Source: Treponema sp. (GTDB lineage: Bacteria > Spirochaetota > Spirochaetia > Treponematales > Treponemataceae). From it: a stretch of 64,000 bases of DNA. Below, piece after piece: positions 16,874 through 25,078 of the stretch (position 1 is the stretch's first letter; each line of letters starts with the position of its first letter). The notes under the pieces were generated by a model that had not been told where the DNA came from, ran no database searches, and was given only the letters and a program-made list of their open reading frames with translations. The position numbers were made by a program, and so were the translations under genes. The stretch is taken from NCBI GenBank assembly GCA_017484285.1, contig JAFUTH010000015.1, positions 62,001 to 126,000 on the forward strand, written 5' to 3'.

Positions 16874-17584
16874 TTACGGCAGATACTCTTTGTTGATATT
16901 CCGAAGCGAGGCAAGCATTCGCTCTTTGGATCTGCGGTCGCCGTGAGTGAGGGCTTCGAGGCGGGCGCGGGCGTCTTTTCTGCCGGAATTGTCCTGATAC
17001 ATGCAGGTGCAGGTGGTACTGATATAGCCAGCTTGGGCGGCATGCGCCTTGATTGTCTCCACATCGGCATAACAGAGCGGGCGGATAATCGAAAGCGGGT
17101 ATTTCTCGTAGTTCAGACGCGGCGGCATCGTAAAAAGCTTCGCCTTTTCAAGCATATTCATCAAAAGCGTCTCCAAGATGTCGTCTAAATGATGCCCCAG
17201 CGCGAGTTTGTTGTAGCCGTTTTTGACCGCGAAATGCACAAGTTCGTTCCGCCGTTGGTTCGAGCACCAATAGCAACTCATCTTGAAGCCTTCCTTCACG
17301 CGGTTTTCGACATCGACGAAATAGTTGAGCGTGTCCACATTCCATTCTTCAAGCTGCTTGCGGAGACGCGGGCTCATCGTGCAGGCTTCAAAATCCGTTT
17401 CGATGTGAATCGCCGTGAAAGAAAAATCAGCGTCGCGCCGCTTCGCGCGGTTGGCAAAATACTCGATGAGCGCGGTCGAATCCTTCCCGCCCGAAGCCCC
17501 CACAAGAATGCGGTCGCCTTTTTCAATCATATTGTAGTCGTAAATCGCTTTGTCGATAATGCTGAATAATTTTGGCTGAGACAT
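16874..17584 (-). CDS. TtcA-family PP-loop tRNA 2-thiolation protein
   Basis: 236 residues. The ATP-pyrophosphatase motif is GASGGKDSTALIEYF. CYWCSNQRR carries the CxxC pair, and CTCMYQ lies near the C-terminus, cysteines that bind an Fe-S cluster in TtcA/TtuA-type enzymes. ALGHHLDDILETLLMN is the conserved helix. It adenylates and thiolates a tRNA base (s2C32 in TtcA). The exact tRNA position cannot be read from the sequence. The upstream element TGC-TACACT lies seven bases before ATG, so a very short leader is likely. Confidence 0.85.
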   Translation of the reverse strand: MSQPKLFSIIDKAIYDYNMIEKGDRILVGASGGKDSTALIEYFANRAKRRDADFSFTAIHIETDFEACTMSPRLRKQLEEWNVDTLNYFVDVENRVKEGFKMSCYWCSNQRRNELVHFAVKNGYNKLALGHHLDDILETLLMNMLEKAKLFTMPPRLNYEKYPLSIIRPLCYADVETIKAHAAQAGYISTTCTCMYQDNSGRKDARARLEALTHGDRRSKERMLASLRNINKEYLP

Positions 17585-17629
17585 GAGGTGAAGTGTAGCA
17601 GAAAATGAAAGATTTGGGGAGTGCGCCTC

Positions 17630-18496
17630 CTACTCCGCTTCCTCGTAATAATATGAATAGTCGATGCTTTTCATAAAAATCTCGCGGTCGTTGATTTTGC
17701 CGGTCAACGCATTGCGGAGAAGTGCGTTTATCCGGCTTGCATCAGCGACGCTTTCTTCCATTGCCGAAAGATAGTCCTTCTTGCTTATTTTGCTCCAGTC
17801 GATGCATTTTTTCAGATTCTTTTTTAGAATCAAGTCCAGCCAGATTCTCGTGCTTCTGCCGTTTCCCTCACGGAAAGGATGAGCTATATTCATTTCGACA
17901 TATTTATCAGCGATTTCATCAAAGGTTGATTCGCACATTTTTTCTATTTTCTGCAATGTTTCAGGAAGATACTGCGCCATAGCAAACTGAAAACCGCCTT
18001 TTGAGATATTCACGGTGCGGATTTTTCCCGCAAAGTCGTACAAGCCGCCAAAAAGATATGCGTGAATCTGCTGCAAGGATTTTGTCGTGCCAATATCTTC
18101 GTCCGCAACAAGATTACTCTGGAAAAACTCATACGCTTTTTTCTTGCTCTTGCCGTCGATAGTGTTGTCGCTGTAGGTAAACCAGTCGAGAAAGGCGGAA
18201 GCTTTTTTGCTCGGAATTATTTTGACCACTTCTGAAATGTCATCTTGCGAAAAACAGTCCGTCGCATATTTTTTCCCGTCAGCGGCGGTCAGTTTGAGTT
18301 GACTACATCTTGTAGTCAACTGATTTCCGCTCTTTTTAAGGCGAGTTTTGAGAACACTCCAGTATTTTCGCGGATTCGGGCTTTCCGTAATAGCCGCGAC
18401 AATATCAACGACAGAGAACCACCATTTTGCGTTCTCCTCGTCCCAGATTGCGCGGACTTCGCGGTCATTGAAAAAACGGATTGAGATTTTTGACAT
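17630..18496 (-). CDS. Bro-N / Fic fusion protein
   Basis: 288 residues. Residues 1-105 match the phage antirepressor Bro-N domain ([23 protein letters not shown] and a [11 protein letters not shown] helix). Residues 115-270 are a Fic domain with the intact AMP-transferase motif HPFREGNGR (206-214). [18 protein letters not shown] is the flap region. I do not see the inhibitory (S/T)xxxE(G/N) helix inside the protein, and no small antitoxin gene is adjacent. Bro-N may thus act as the target-binding or regulatory part. Bro-N/Fic fusions occur in mobile and prophage contexts. It likely AMPylates a host protein. It sits at the left end of the defence island. Confidence 0.85.
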   Translation of the reverse strand: MSKISIRFFNDREVRAIWDEENAKWWFSVVDIVAAITESPNPRKYWSVLKTRLKKSGNQLTTRCSQLKLTAADGKKYATDCFSQDDISEVVKIIPSKKASAFLDWFTYSDNTIDGKSKKKAYEFFQSNLVADEDIGTTKSLQQIHAYLFGGLYDFAGKIRTVNISKGGFQFAMAQYLPETLQKIEKMCESTFDEIADKYVEMNIAHPFREGNGRSTRIWLDLILKKNLKKCIDWSKISKKDYLSAMEESVADASRINALLRNALTGKINDREIFMKSIDYSYYYEEAE

Positions 18497-18527
18497 TAGT
18501 GCGCCCTTTTTACAAAAATCATAAACC

Positions 18528-18555
18528 TTGACTTTTCTCCAAAATCAACTATACT
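18528..18555 (+). promoter_or_regulatory. Promoter of the candidate small RNA
   Basis: TTGACT (18528-18533), 16-base spacer, TATACT (18550-18555). Predicted start near 18562. Confidence 0.6.
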
Positions 18556-18561
18556 CTATAT

Positions 18562-18654
18562 GTAAGCTAACTCGTGAAGGATACAGGCTGGGTTCCCGAA
18601 TGGGAGTAGGTGCAAACCAAGAATCCTTTGCCCCTGAGGTCAGCTTATTTTTTT
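18562..18654 (+). ncRNA. Candidate structured small RNA, class unknown
   Basis: No protein frame fits. From the promoter to a T7 run the RNA is about 93 bases. Nested pairings are TAAGCT (18563-18568) with AGCTTA (18642-18647), AAGGAT (18577-18582) with ATCCTT (18623-18628), GGTT (18591-18594) with AACC (18615-18618), and CCC-GAAT-GGG at the tip. The outer stem plus T-run forms a terminator that also overlaps the 3' end of the convergent DUF3644 gene. It lacks the GGAAGG/AGCAGC core of SRP RNA and the landmarks of RNase P, tmRNA and the common riboswitches. Confidence 0.55.
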
Positions 18655-18669
18655 GCCCTTTTCAGATTC

Positions 18670-19341
18670 TCAACGATATTCTGCGGGTCTTTTACAATTT
18701 CCTCCACAATAAAATCCACCGCCTGCATTGTTTCTGTCTTTTGTGATGAAGTCAAAATGCTCAATTTTTATTGCAAAGCCCTGATTATTGTCGGCAATCA
18801 GCGGGTCAAGCTCCTTTTTTGTTGTGATGAGTTTTTCCGCAAGCTCCTCTGGATATTTTGCGCGGATTGTATTCTCATCAAGTGCTTTCATGCTGACGGC
18901 GAGCGTCAAAAAATTCTGCGGGATTACTTCCGTCATATCGACCTGATGAAATTCCTGCATCTTTTCCACAAAATTCAGAACACAAGCCTGAAACAACGGA
19001 ATATACACCATCTCATATTCTTCGGTGATAAAATGCGTACTTGTGTTCCGCAGTTCAATAATTTTCATCAGATTGCGGTGCAACGGAGATTTTTCATTGG
19101 TGAAAACCTTTTTTACGCAGTTTTCAAGCGACAGGGTGCGGTTCGGATTATCCTTGTAGTAAATGCTCCCCTCGCCGTCTCGTTTGAGCATATACGCCTT
19201 TAGCATCAGCTCCCACGCATTGCAGATAAAGAAACTAAAGCCTTCCACGCGATACTTTATCGTTGGCTTGTTATAGATTTCTATCGACATGACAAAGGCT
19301 TCTTTTGATTTTTCGATGAGTTTGAAATACAAATCCTGCAT
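18670..19341 (-). CDS. DUF3644 protein with a probable 3' frameshift
   Basis: As read, 223 residues from ATG 19341. Residues 1-190 match DUF3644 (SKEAFVMSIEIYNKPTIKYRVEG, FFICNAWELMLKAY, LRNTSTHFITEEYE), a helical domain often found in defence loci. After HFDFIT the frame turns into a Gly/Cys/Arg-rich string that does not look natural. Removing one T from the T4 run at 18739-18742 restores KTETMQAVDFIVEEIVKD and so on to a stop at 18645. So the gene is frameshifted there by mutation, or by sequencing error. ATG overlaps the stop of the PLD gene (TAATG), so the two are translationally coupled. Confidence 0.75.
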   Translation of the reverse strand: MQDLYFKLIEKSKEAFVMSIEIYNKPTIKYRVEGFSFFICNAWELMLKAYMLKRDGEGSIYYKDNPNRTLSLENCVKKVFTNEKSPLHRNLMKIIELRNTSTHFITEEYEMVYIPLFQACVLNFVEKMQEFHQVDMTEVIPQNFLTLAVSMKALDENTIRAKYPEELAEKLITTKKELDPLIADNNQGFAIKIEHFDFITKDRNNAGGGFYCGGNCKRPAEYR

Positions 19342-20267
19342 TAGTCTCCCCTTGCTATACAAGATGCTAATCTCACTCTTTGTGAATGATTAGGCACATC
19401 AATCACGATTTCTTCCATCTGCAAATCTTGTACCCATGAAAGGAGATTTGCTAAAAGAGTTTTTACATCTTTACGATACGGTTTTGGGTCTTCGACCAAT
19501 GCCTCATGCAGTTCTGCTGTCAGATGACCGAAAAACATACTTCCATCATTTTTTTTCAAAATCGAAATGAGCCATCTATAGCAATTTGACCAACAAAACG
19601 CCTCTTTTAGTTTTTTGATTCCGATGTTTGCAGAAATATCAAGAAATGGAATAAAACTATCAACACTTGGAATATTTTTCATATCAGGAAGTTCATACGA
19701 AAACAAAGTTGAAACTTCTGACTGAAACAAATTCAATATACTCTTATTCCATAAAAGGGATTTTTCGTTCGTGTTATTTTTATCAACATTCTCATATTGT
19801 TTTTTCAATAAAGAAAGCACACTAGGCGTTACTCGCACAGAATCAGAAAACAAGCGATTTACTTTTATAATATCTTCTTCTGACAAATTAACAAAAGTTG
19901 CAATCTCATAATTTGCATTGTCTTTTAATCCTAATCCAGATGCCGTTGCGTTTGCACTTCCAACAAGTGCACGAGAATTATCGACAATGTATGTTTTTGC
20001 ATGAAGATCAAAGCGAATAAAAATCTCCCAATCATGAGAAAGACAATATTCCAAAATTGAAAAATCAGTGCTGCCACTTACAATATCATTAAGACGAAAA
20101 CGCACTAGTAATCTTTTTGAAGCTACAGCATTTGAAATCCATGCAGATAATTCTTCTAGCACATTGATTTTGCAATATGCTGTTATAATCTGCACAGATT
20201 CTTTTGCAAGAGAAAGTTCTTTATACATTGTGCCCAAAATTTCTTTTGAAAACAGCAGAGAGAACAT
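19341..20267 (-). CDS. Phospholipase D-like nuclease
   Basis: 308 residues. Residues 15-150 form a PLD fold with one HKD motif: LHAKTYIVDNSRALVGSANATASG, split across the HxKxxxxD and GSxN parts. Single-motif PLD nucleases act as dimers. The C-terminal half has no domain I recognise and may bind DNA or partner proteins. It is the probable nuclease of the helicase/GHKL/PLD arm next to the phosphorothioation genes. The spacing to the GHKL gene is three bases, with an AAGGA ribosome-binding site. Confidence 0.85.
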   Translation of the reverse strand: MFSLLFSKEILGTMYKELSLAKESVQIITAYCKINVLEELSAWISNAVASKRLLVRFRLNDIVSGSTDFSILEYCLSHDWEIFIRFDLHAKTYIVDNSRALVGSANATASGLGLKDNANYEIATFVNLSEEDIIKVNRLFSDSVRVTPSVLSLLKKQYENVDKNNTNEKSLLWNKSILNLFQSEVSTLFSYELPDMKNIPSVDSFIPFLDISANIGIKKLKEAFCWSNCYRWLISILKKNDGSMFFGHLTAELHEALVEDPKPYRKDVKTLLANLLSWVQDLQMEEIVIDVPNHSQRVRLASCIARGD

Positions 20268-20269
20268 AT

Positions 20270-22063
20270 TTATTCCTTGCTTGGATTGAGTTGTTCATCA
20301 ATATAGTCATCAAGACGCTTTAGCCAAGTTGAGATGAGTCTGTCATTTTCATCGCGTTGCTGAGGATTTGTTTTGTTGACCGCCTGAACAAATGCAGCCA
20401 AGAAAAGTTCAAATGTCGTCTTTGAATTACTATCTTCCGAAACTTTCTCAAAGAAAGATGTATAGAATTTGTGAGCAATATTTATTGTAATAACAGAAGT
20501 TCCAAGACTAAAAGAATAATCGAACGCTGGACCAAATTTTCCTATGTCCTTATAAACAAAATTTACGCTATTGTTAAGGAAACGATAGATTTCATCTTTT
20601 GTTGGTTGCTCAACGCCAACATCCTCAATAAGAACTTTTTCACCTGCCTGTTCAAGCTGTTCTACAGGAGTTATTTTTCGGATATTTGCTGTTTCTGTAT
20701 CTTGATTATCATCTGCATTTTCTTCGACGATATTTGCAACCTGAGTTGATGCTGGTATTGCATTTTCAGCAAGACTTCTTGAACTCTTTCGAATTTCCTT
20801 GTTTCGCTTGTACATATCAGAAATTGTTGCAGAAACTTCCTCACTCAAAATATTCCAGATAGGCTGTATCTCATTTGAGTCATCAAAGTCCTGTGTTTCC
20901 AATTTTTTTAGTTCAACATACTGTTTGTTATTTGAAACACCGAAAATTTCATCGAGTTCTGGATTGAACAAGATTTCACACCCCCACCAACGATGTTCAG
21001 GTTCATTAACATTTTCATAAAAGTCAAACTTACGGAAATCAATTTCACGACCAGCACGAACGATAGAAACGCCTTCTAGCCTTTTAGCATATTTTCCGAT
21101 TGCATAACGTCCGGGATCATTTTCAATAGCGGTTTGGTCATAAAATTTATTTTTTACAACGGAATAGCGAATCTTAACTTCTGAAGTTTTTATACTTCCA
21201 TCCTTGCTGAGATATTTTATATTTAACAGCCGTTCGCCAGTTTTATTTACTTCTGTAGTATATGGTTCAAAAATTGGTTCAAGACTTTCGCCGTTCCCAC
21301 GCTCAAAAAGTTCTTTCGGTTTTTCGGGATTACCGAGTGCATAATTATCATTCATTAGAAAGAGCGGGTCATTAGGGAAAACTGATGTAAAATCATCCTT
21401 GTTCCCTGCATTGAAAATCTTTATTGCGGATTTTTTATCGTGTATGTAGTGGCGAAATTTCTGTCCTATTGAGAATTCAAGTCGAGATTTGAGAGCGGGA
21501 ATTGTCTTCGGCTGAACGCGGTCACAGTTTTTCCAAATGACAAGAGTTCCGTGTTCGGAAAAATCGAAATGTTCCATAAGATTTTGCCAAGAAATGTAAT
21601 ACTTGTAAAAATCGGGAACTTCACACGGTTTGGGGTCTGGAATTTCTGTTTGCTCACCACTTTTTACTTGATTGATGTTCAGGTATACAAACTTTGCATT
21701 TTCTATGCCGTTTTGCCACGAATAAACATAGACTTCTGGGCAAGCATAAAGAGAAGCCTGTGGCAAACCGACTCCAAAACGCCCCATTCCTTTTCGTTCC
21801 TGCCGTGTTGAAACTCCAAGCCCAAGACATTTCCCTAAAATGTCAGCATTCATTCCGATTCCGTTATCAAGAAACCCGATTTCAGAAATGTTCTTTTTGC
21901 CAGATACAGGATTAACTTCATCTTTTAAAATGACAAAAACATCTTTTGCCTCAGCCTCAACCGAGTTATCGATGATTTCTGAAACAGCACTTTCAATGTC
22001 CTTATACCCAGAACTTCTAAGTGCATCCCCAAAATTTTTAATATCAACAATACTTGCTCCCAT
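20270..22063 (-). CDS. GHKL (HSP90/MORC-like) ATPase of the defence operon
   Basis: 597 residues. The N-terminal ATPase has the N-box SAVSEIIDNSVEAEA, the G1 box FLDNGIGM and the G2 box MGRFGVGLPQAS, so the ATP site looks complete. An S5-like transducer region follows (RLEGVSIVRAGREIDF). The C-terminal 150 residues are helical. MORC/MutL-type ATPases in restriction systems are known to accompany superfamily 2 helicases and nucleases (Iyer, Abhiman and Aravind), as here. It probably acts as an ATP-driven clamp for the PLD nuclease; this is inference. GGAGG precedes the ATG. Confidence 0.88.
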   Translation of the reverse strand: MGASIVDIKNFGDALRSSGYKDIESAVSEIIDNSVEAEAKDVFVILKDEVNPVSGKKNISEIGFLDNGIGMNADILGKCLGLGVSTRQERKGMGRFGVGLPQASLYACPEVYVYSWQNGIENAKFVYLNINQVKSGEQTEIPDPKPCEVPDFYKYYISWQNLMEHFDFSEHGTLVIWKNCDRVQPKTIPALKSRLEFSIGQKFRHYIHDKKSAIKIFNAGNKDDFTSVFPNDPLFLMNDNYALGNPEKPKELFERGNGESLEPIFEPYTTEVNKTGERLLNIKYLSKDGSIKTSEVKIRYSVVKNKFYDQTAIENDPGRYAIGKYAKRLEGVSIVRAGREIDFRKFDFYENVNEPEHRWWGCEILFNPELDEIFGVSNNKQYVELKKLETQDFDDSNEIQPIWNILSEEVSATISDMYKRNKEIRKSSRSLAENAIPASTQVANIVEENADDNQDTETANIRKITPVEQLEQAGEKVLIEDVGVEQPTKDEIYRFLNNSVNFVYKDIGKFGPAFDYSFSLGTSVITINIAHKFYTSFFEKVSEDSNSKTTFELFLAAFVQAVNKTNPQQRDENDRLISTWLKRLDDYIDEQLNPSKE

Positions 22064-22083
22064 AATCTTCCTCCAATGTCAAG

Positions 22084-23796
22084 TTATTTATTCCAGTATG
22101 AATCGAAATACGAAAAAGCTTTTTCGTTGTCGAATGATTCCAAATTATCTTTTACATCAATTAAAAGACATTCTTCCTGTCCGCCCATCATTGGACCGCG
22201 CAAACCGCGACCGAGCATTTGACTGTAAAGCACAATTGATTTTGTCGGGCGAGTAATAAATACGCACTGAATGTTTGTCGAGTCAAAGCCTGTCGTAAGA
22301 ACATCATAATTGATGATGATATTGCATGGATTTTTTCTGTCTTTGAAAGAATTGATTGCGTTTTCTCTGTCAAATGCGGACATCTCACCAAGAACAAGAG
22401 AATTAGGAATTCCTTCAATCGTAAGCATTGCAGAAAGCATCTTTGCGTGAAGAACAGAACAAGCAAAAACAATTACAGGCTTATTTTCCGATTGAAGGAT
22501 TCTAAGTTGTATCATAATCTGCTTGTTGCGCTCTTTGTTTTTCGCAAGGATTTCAAGTTGTTGCGATGAGTAGTCATTTTCTCCGCTTATCGATTTCCGT
22601 AGTATTTTCAACTCTTGTTCAGAAAATCTTTGTGCATATTCAAGCGTTTGTTTTCGCATTTTTGAAAGTATCCTACGAGATTGGAAATATTTTATGACAT
22701 TTTCATCAGTTGAAAGATTCAAGGCTTCCACAGTTCCCATGTTCATCTTGCTGACAAGTTTTGTATCAATTGAGATAATCCTATCTTCAAACATCTGTGA
22801 GAATTTCGCATTTTCATCAGAATAATCCGTAGTCCGTCCTGGAGTTGCCGTTAAGCCCATCAAAAAACGGTTTTCCATATCAGGCTTTTTAGTCATAAAT
22901 GCTTCGACTACGGTTCTCGTTTCCGTTGCAGCGGCTTTATGGGCTTCGTCAAACACAAAAAGTCTGCAATCAAGAATAAGCCGATTGAAAAGATTTTTGT
23001 TCGCTTTAGAAATTGCAATCAGTTTTTGAATTCCGCAGAACATCATACCGTGCAGTTCAGAGACAACATTGCTAATCGTGTTATTTCCCCAAAGCCGATA
23101 GACATTTACTTCTCCATCGCCCAAATGCGACCATGTTTTTACGAATGTATCATAAGCCTGTTGCAAAAGTTCCTTTGTATGCGCCACCCAAATTACAAGA
23201 CCTTTCTTTTTGAGCGAGAAATTTAGATAGTTCGTTATGACATGCATGGCGGTCTTTGTCTTTCCCGTTCCCGTCGGCATATGAATCAAAAACCGTCCAA
23301 GCAAATTTTCTGAATTCAAAATGTGCAAAGCCTGCTGTTTTATGTAAAACTGATAATCAAGCAGTTCATAGAATCTGTCAGAAGAATTTACGCTCGTAAG
23401 AACATCCATTTCTTTATGCTCTTTCTGCTCAAATATATTTTCATTCACACCCCATTTTTTAAGCAAATTCAAAGTCGTTGTATTGTTTCCCCACCGTTTT
23501 GCAATTTCTGTACAGACTTCTGCCTGATTTTTTCCGATTAAATCAGGATATTCATTTTTATAAAAATCCTCAAAAGTCTTTGTTTGCATTCGGCGAAGCA
23601 ACGATTCAACAATCTGATTGTTTTTTAGCAAATTGATTCCATACAAGCTGTCTATCATCTCGACGAGTTTCTTTTTGGAATACTTTTCTGCCTCTGAAAT
23701 ATCCCACTCATTCAGATTCTCAATGACATCTTTTTCGAGTATTTCTTTCAGTTCGATTGTTTCAAAATCAAGCATTAAGTTTAGATATTCTTTCAT
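22084..23796 (-). CDS. DEAH-box superfamily 2 helicase of the defence operon
   Basis: 570 residues. About 150 N-terminal residues of unknown type precede the helicase core: motif I MPTGTGKTKTA, motif II VFDEAHKAA, motif III GLTATPGR, and motif VI QMLGRGLRGP. It resembles the helicase subunits of type I/III restriction enzymes and has no nuclease motif of its own. GAGGAAA gives a Shine-Dalgarno. Its position between the cysteine desulfurase and the GHKL gene places it in the restriction arm, as in the SspFGH cassettes reported with SspABCD; I do not remember which of F, G and H has which fold. Confidence 0.88.
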   Translation of the reverse strand: MKEYLNLMLDFETIELKEILEKDVIENLNEWDISEAEKYSKKKLVEMIDSLYGINLLKNNQIVESLLRRMQTKTFEDFYKNEYPDLIGKNQAEVCTEIAKRWGNNTTTLNLLKKWGVNENIFEQKEHKEMDVLTSVNSSDRFYELLDYQFYIKQQALHILNSENLLGRFLIHMPTGTGKTKTAMHVITNYLNFSLKKKGLVIWVAHTKELLQQAYDTFVKTWSHLGDGEVNVYRLWGNNTISNVVSELHGMMFCGIQKLIAISKANKNLFNRLILDCRLFVFDEAHKAAATETRTVVEAFMTKKPDMENRFLMGLTATPGRTTDYSDENAKFSQMFEDRIISIDTKLVSKMNMGTVEALNLSTDENVIKYFQSRRILSKMRKQTLEYAQRFSEQELKILRKSISGENDYSSQQLEILAKNKERNKQIMIQLRILQSENKPVIVFACSVLHAKMLSAMLTIEGIPNSLVLGEMSAFDRENAINSFKDRKNPCNIIINYDVLTTGFDSTNIQCVFITRPTKSIVLYSQMLGRGLRGPMMGGQEECLLIDVKDNLESFDNEKAFSYFDSYWNK

Positions 23797-23814
23797 ATAT
23801 TTTTCCTCTCCCCC

Positions 23815-24960
23815 TTACAAATTCTCCTCAATATATTTTAACACATTTTTCAACTCTACGAAATCTTTTTCAGATGTAAAATACCCCACACTAAACCGCA
23901 CTGTTCCGCTCGGATATGTCCCCATGAACTGATGCGCCAACGGAGCACATTGCAAGCCTGTACGCACAGCAATTCCTTTTTCATCAAAAATCGCACCTGC
24001 TGTATCGCTAGGAATTCCCTCAATCACACATGAGACAATTCCCACATACTTATTCTGCTCATAATTTCCGATGACTTTAACAAATGGATACTCCTCAAGA
24101 AGATTCAACAATGCTTGCCTATGCTCCATCTCCCGTTTCCAAATCGCTTCAATTCCCTGTCCTTCAATCCACTTTAATGAGGCATTCAATCCCGCTATGC
24201 CTGCAATGTTCAGCGTTCCCATCTCAAATTTCTGCGGAAGGCTTTCGGGCATATCTTGATTTGCGGATTCAAAGCCTGTTCCTCCAAACAGAATTGGTGG
24301 CAAATCAATTTCGGGATTCATAACAAAGCCTGCGATTCCCGTTGGAGCATACAGCGTTTTATGCCCTGCAAATACGGCAAAGTCAAAATCGGTTGAGCCG
24401 ATATTGCAATCAACAAGCCCTGCCGTCTGCGCCATATCGAGTACCGTTATCGCCCCGAACTGTTTTGCGAGGTGAAAAATTTCTTCCACAGGAGCAACCA
24501 GACCAAAAACATTGCTTGCGTGGCTCACAATCACAAGGTCGGGCTTTGTGTCCTCAAACTGATACTTTATCCGCTCCAAATCGAAGACCATTTCTTTTGA
24601 AACAGACAATTGCGTTACTGTTATTTGATTCAATTTTTCAGGATGATGAAGTGTCCGGGTAACAGCATTATGCTCAAAAGGACTGATGTAAATAGTTTTC
24701 GCTCCGTTTTGAATCAAGCCTTGAATTATAATGTTGAGTGAAAGTGTCGCCGTCGGCTCAAAAACAACTTGCTTTGCAGGGCAATGGAGAAGATTTTGAA
24801 TTCTCGCCCTCGTGTCCTTTATAAGTTCGCCCGCAGAGTGCGCCAGTCCGTAATTTCCGCGCCCCGCGCTCCCTCCATGCTCACGGTAAAATGAATCCAT
24901 AAAGGAATACACGCAGTCAGGCTTTGGATAAGTTGTCGCCGCATTATCAAAATATGCCAT
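23815..24960 (-). CDS. Cysteine desulfurase, SspA/DndA-like role
   Basis: 381 residues from ATG 24960, chosen because AGGAGG lies six bases upstream. A class V PLP enzyme: MAYFDNAATTYPKP start, PLP lysine in VFAGHKTLYAPTG, sulfur-carrying Cys in RTGLQCAPLAH (the short SufS-type loop). It takes sulfur from cysteine as a persulfide. Its place directly after the SspC-like ATPase, and the PAPS-reductase-like gene at the head of the locus, suggests that it feeds sulfur to DNA phosphorothioation rather than to general Fe-S assembly. Confidence 0.85.
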   Translation of the reverse strand: MAYFDNAATTYPKPDCVYSFMDSFYREHGGSAGRGNYGLAHSAGELIKDTRARIQNLLHCPAKQVVFEPTATLSLNIIIQGLIQNGAKTIYISPFEHNAVTRTLHHPEKLNQITVTQLSVSKEMVFDLERIKYQFEDTKPDLVIVSHASNVFGLVAPVEEIFHLAKQFGAITVLDMAQTAGLVDCNIGSTDFDFAVFAGHKTLYAPTGIAGFVMNPEIDLPPILFGGTGFESANQDMPESLPQKFEMGTLNIAGIAGLNASLKWIEGQGIEAIWKREMEHRQALLNLLEEYPFVKVIGNYEQNKYVGIVSCVIEGIPSDTAGAIFDEKGIAVRTGLQCAPLAHQFMGTYPSGTVRFSVGYFTSEKDFVELKNVLKYIEENL

Positions 24961-24990
24961 GTTTCCTCCTATAAAACTCCGCGTTAGCGG

Positions 24991-25072
24991 TCGCACAGGA
25001 TGTGCGAAATCGCAAAGATTGCCGATGGCAAGCTTTGCAGTGATAAAAATTGCACGGATGCAATTTTTATCA
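24991..25072. repeat. Three tandem hairpins between the ATPase and desulfurase genes
   Basis: Hairpin 1: TCGCAC-aggat-GTGCGA (24991-25007). Hairpin 2: GCAAAG-a-TTGCC-gat-GGCAA-g-CTTTGC (25012-25038). Hairpin 3: TGATAAAAATTGC-acggat-GCAATTTTTATCA, a perfect 13-bp stem (25041-25072). There is no T-run after hairpin 3 in either direction. It could act as an mRNA processing or attenuation site inside the operon. The same three-hairpin layout recurs at 54426-54545. Confidence 0.75.
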
Positions 25073-25078
25073 CATCTC

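Noticed and set aside
17240..17275. tRNA-like GGTTCGAGCACC sequence
   Set aside because: It encodes part of the CYWC region of the TtcA-like protein on the other strand and does not fold as a cloverleaf.
18562..18654. SRP (4.5S) RNA, RNase P RNA, tmRNA or cobalamin riboswitch
   Set aside because: The SRP GGAAGG/AGCAGC loop and the RNase P and tmRNA landmarks are absent. A weak GGTGCAAACC similarity to cobalamin leaders is not backed by the rest of the fold.
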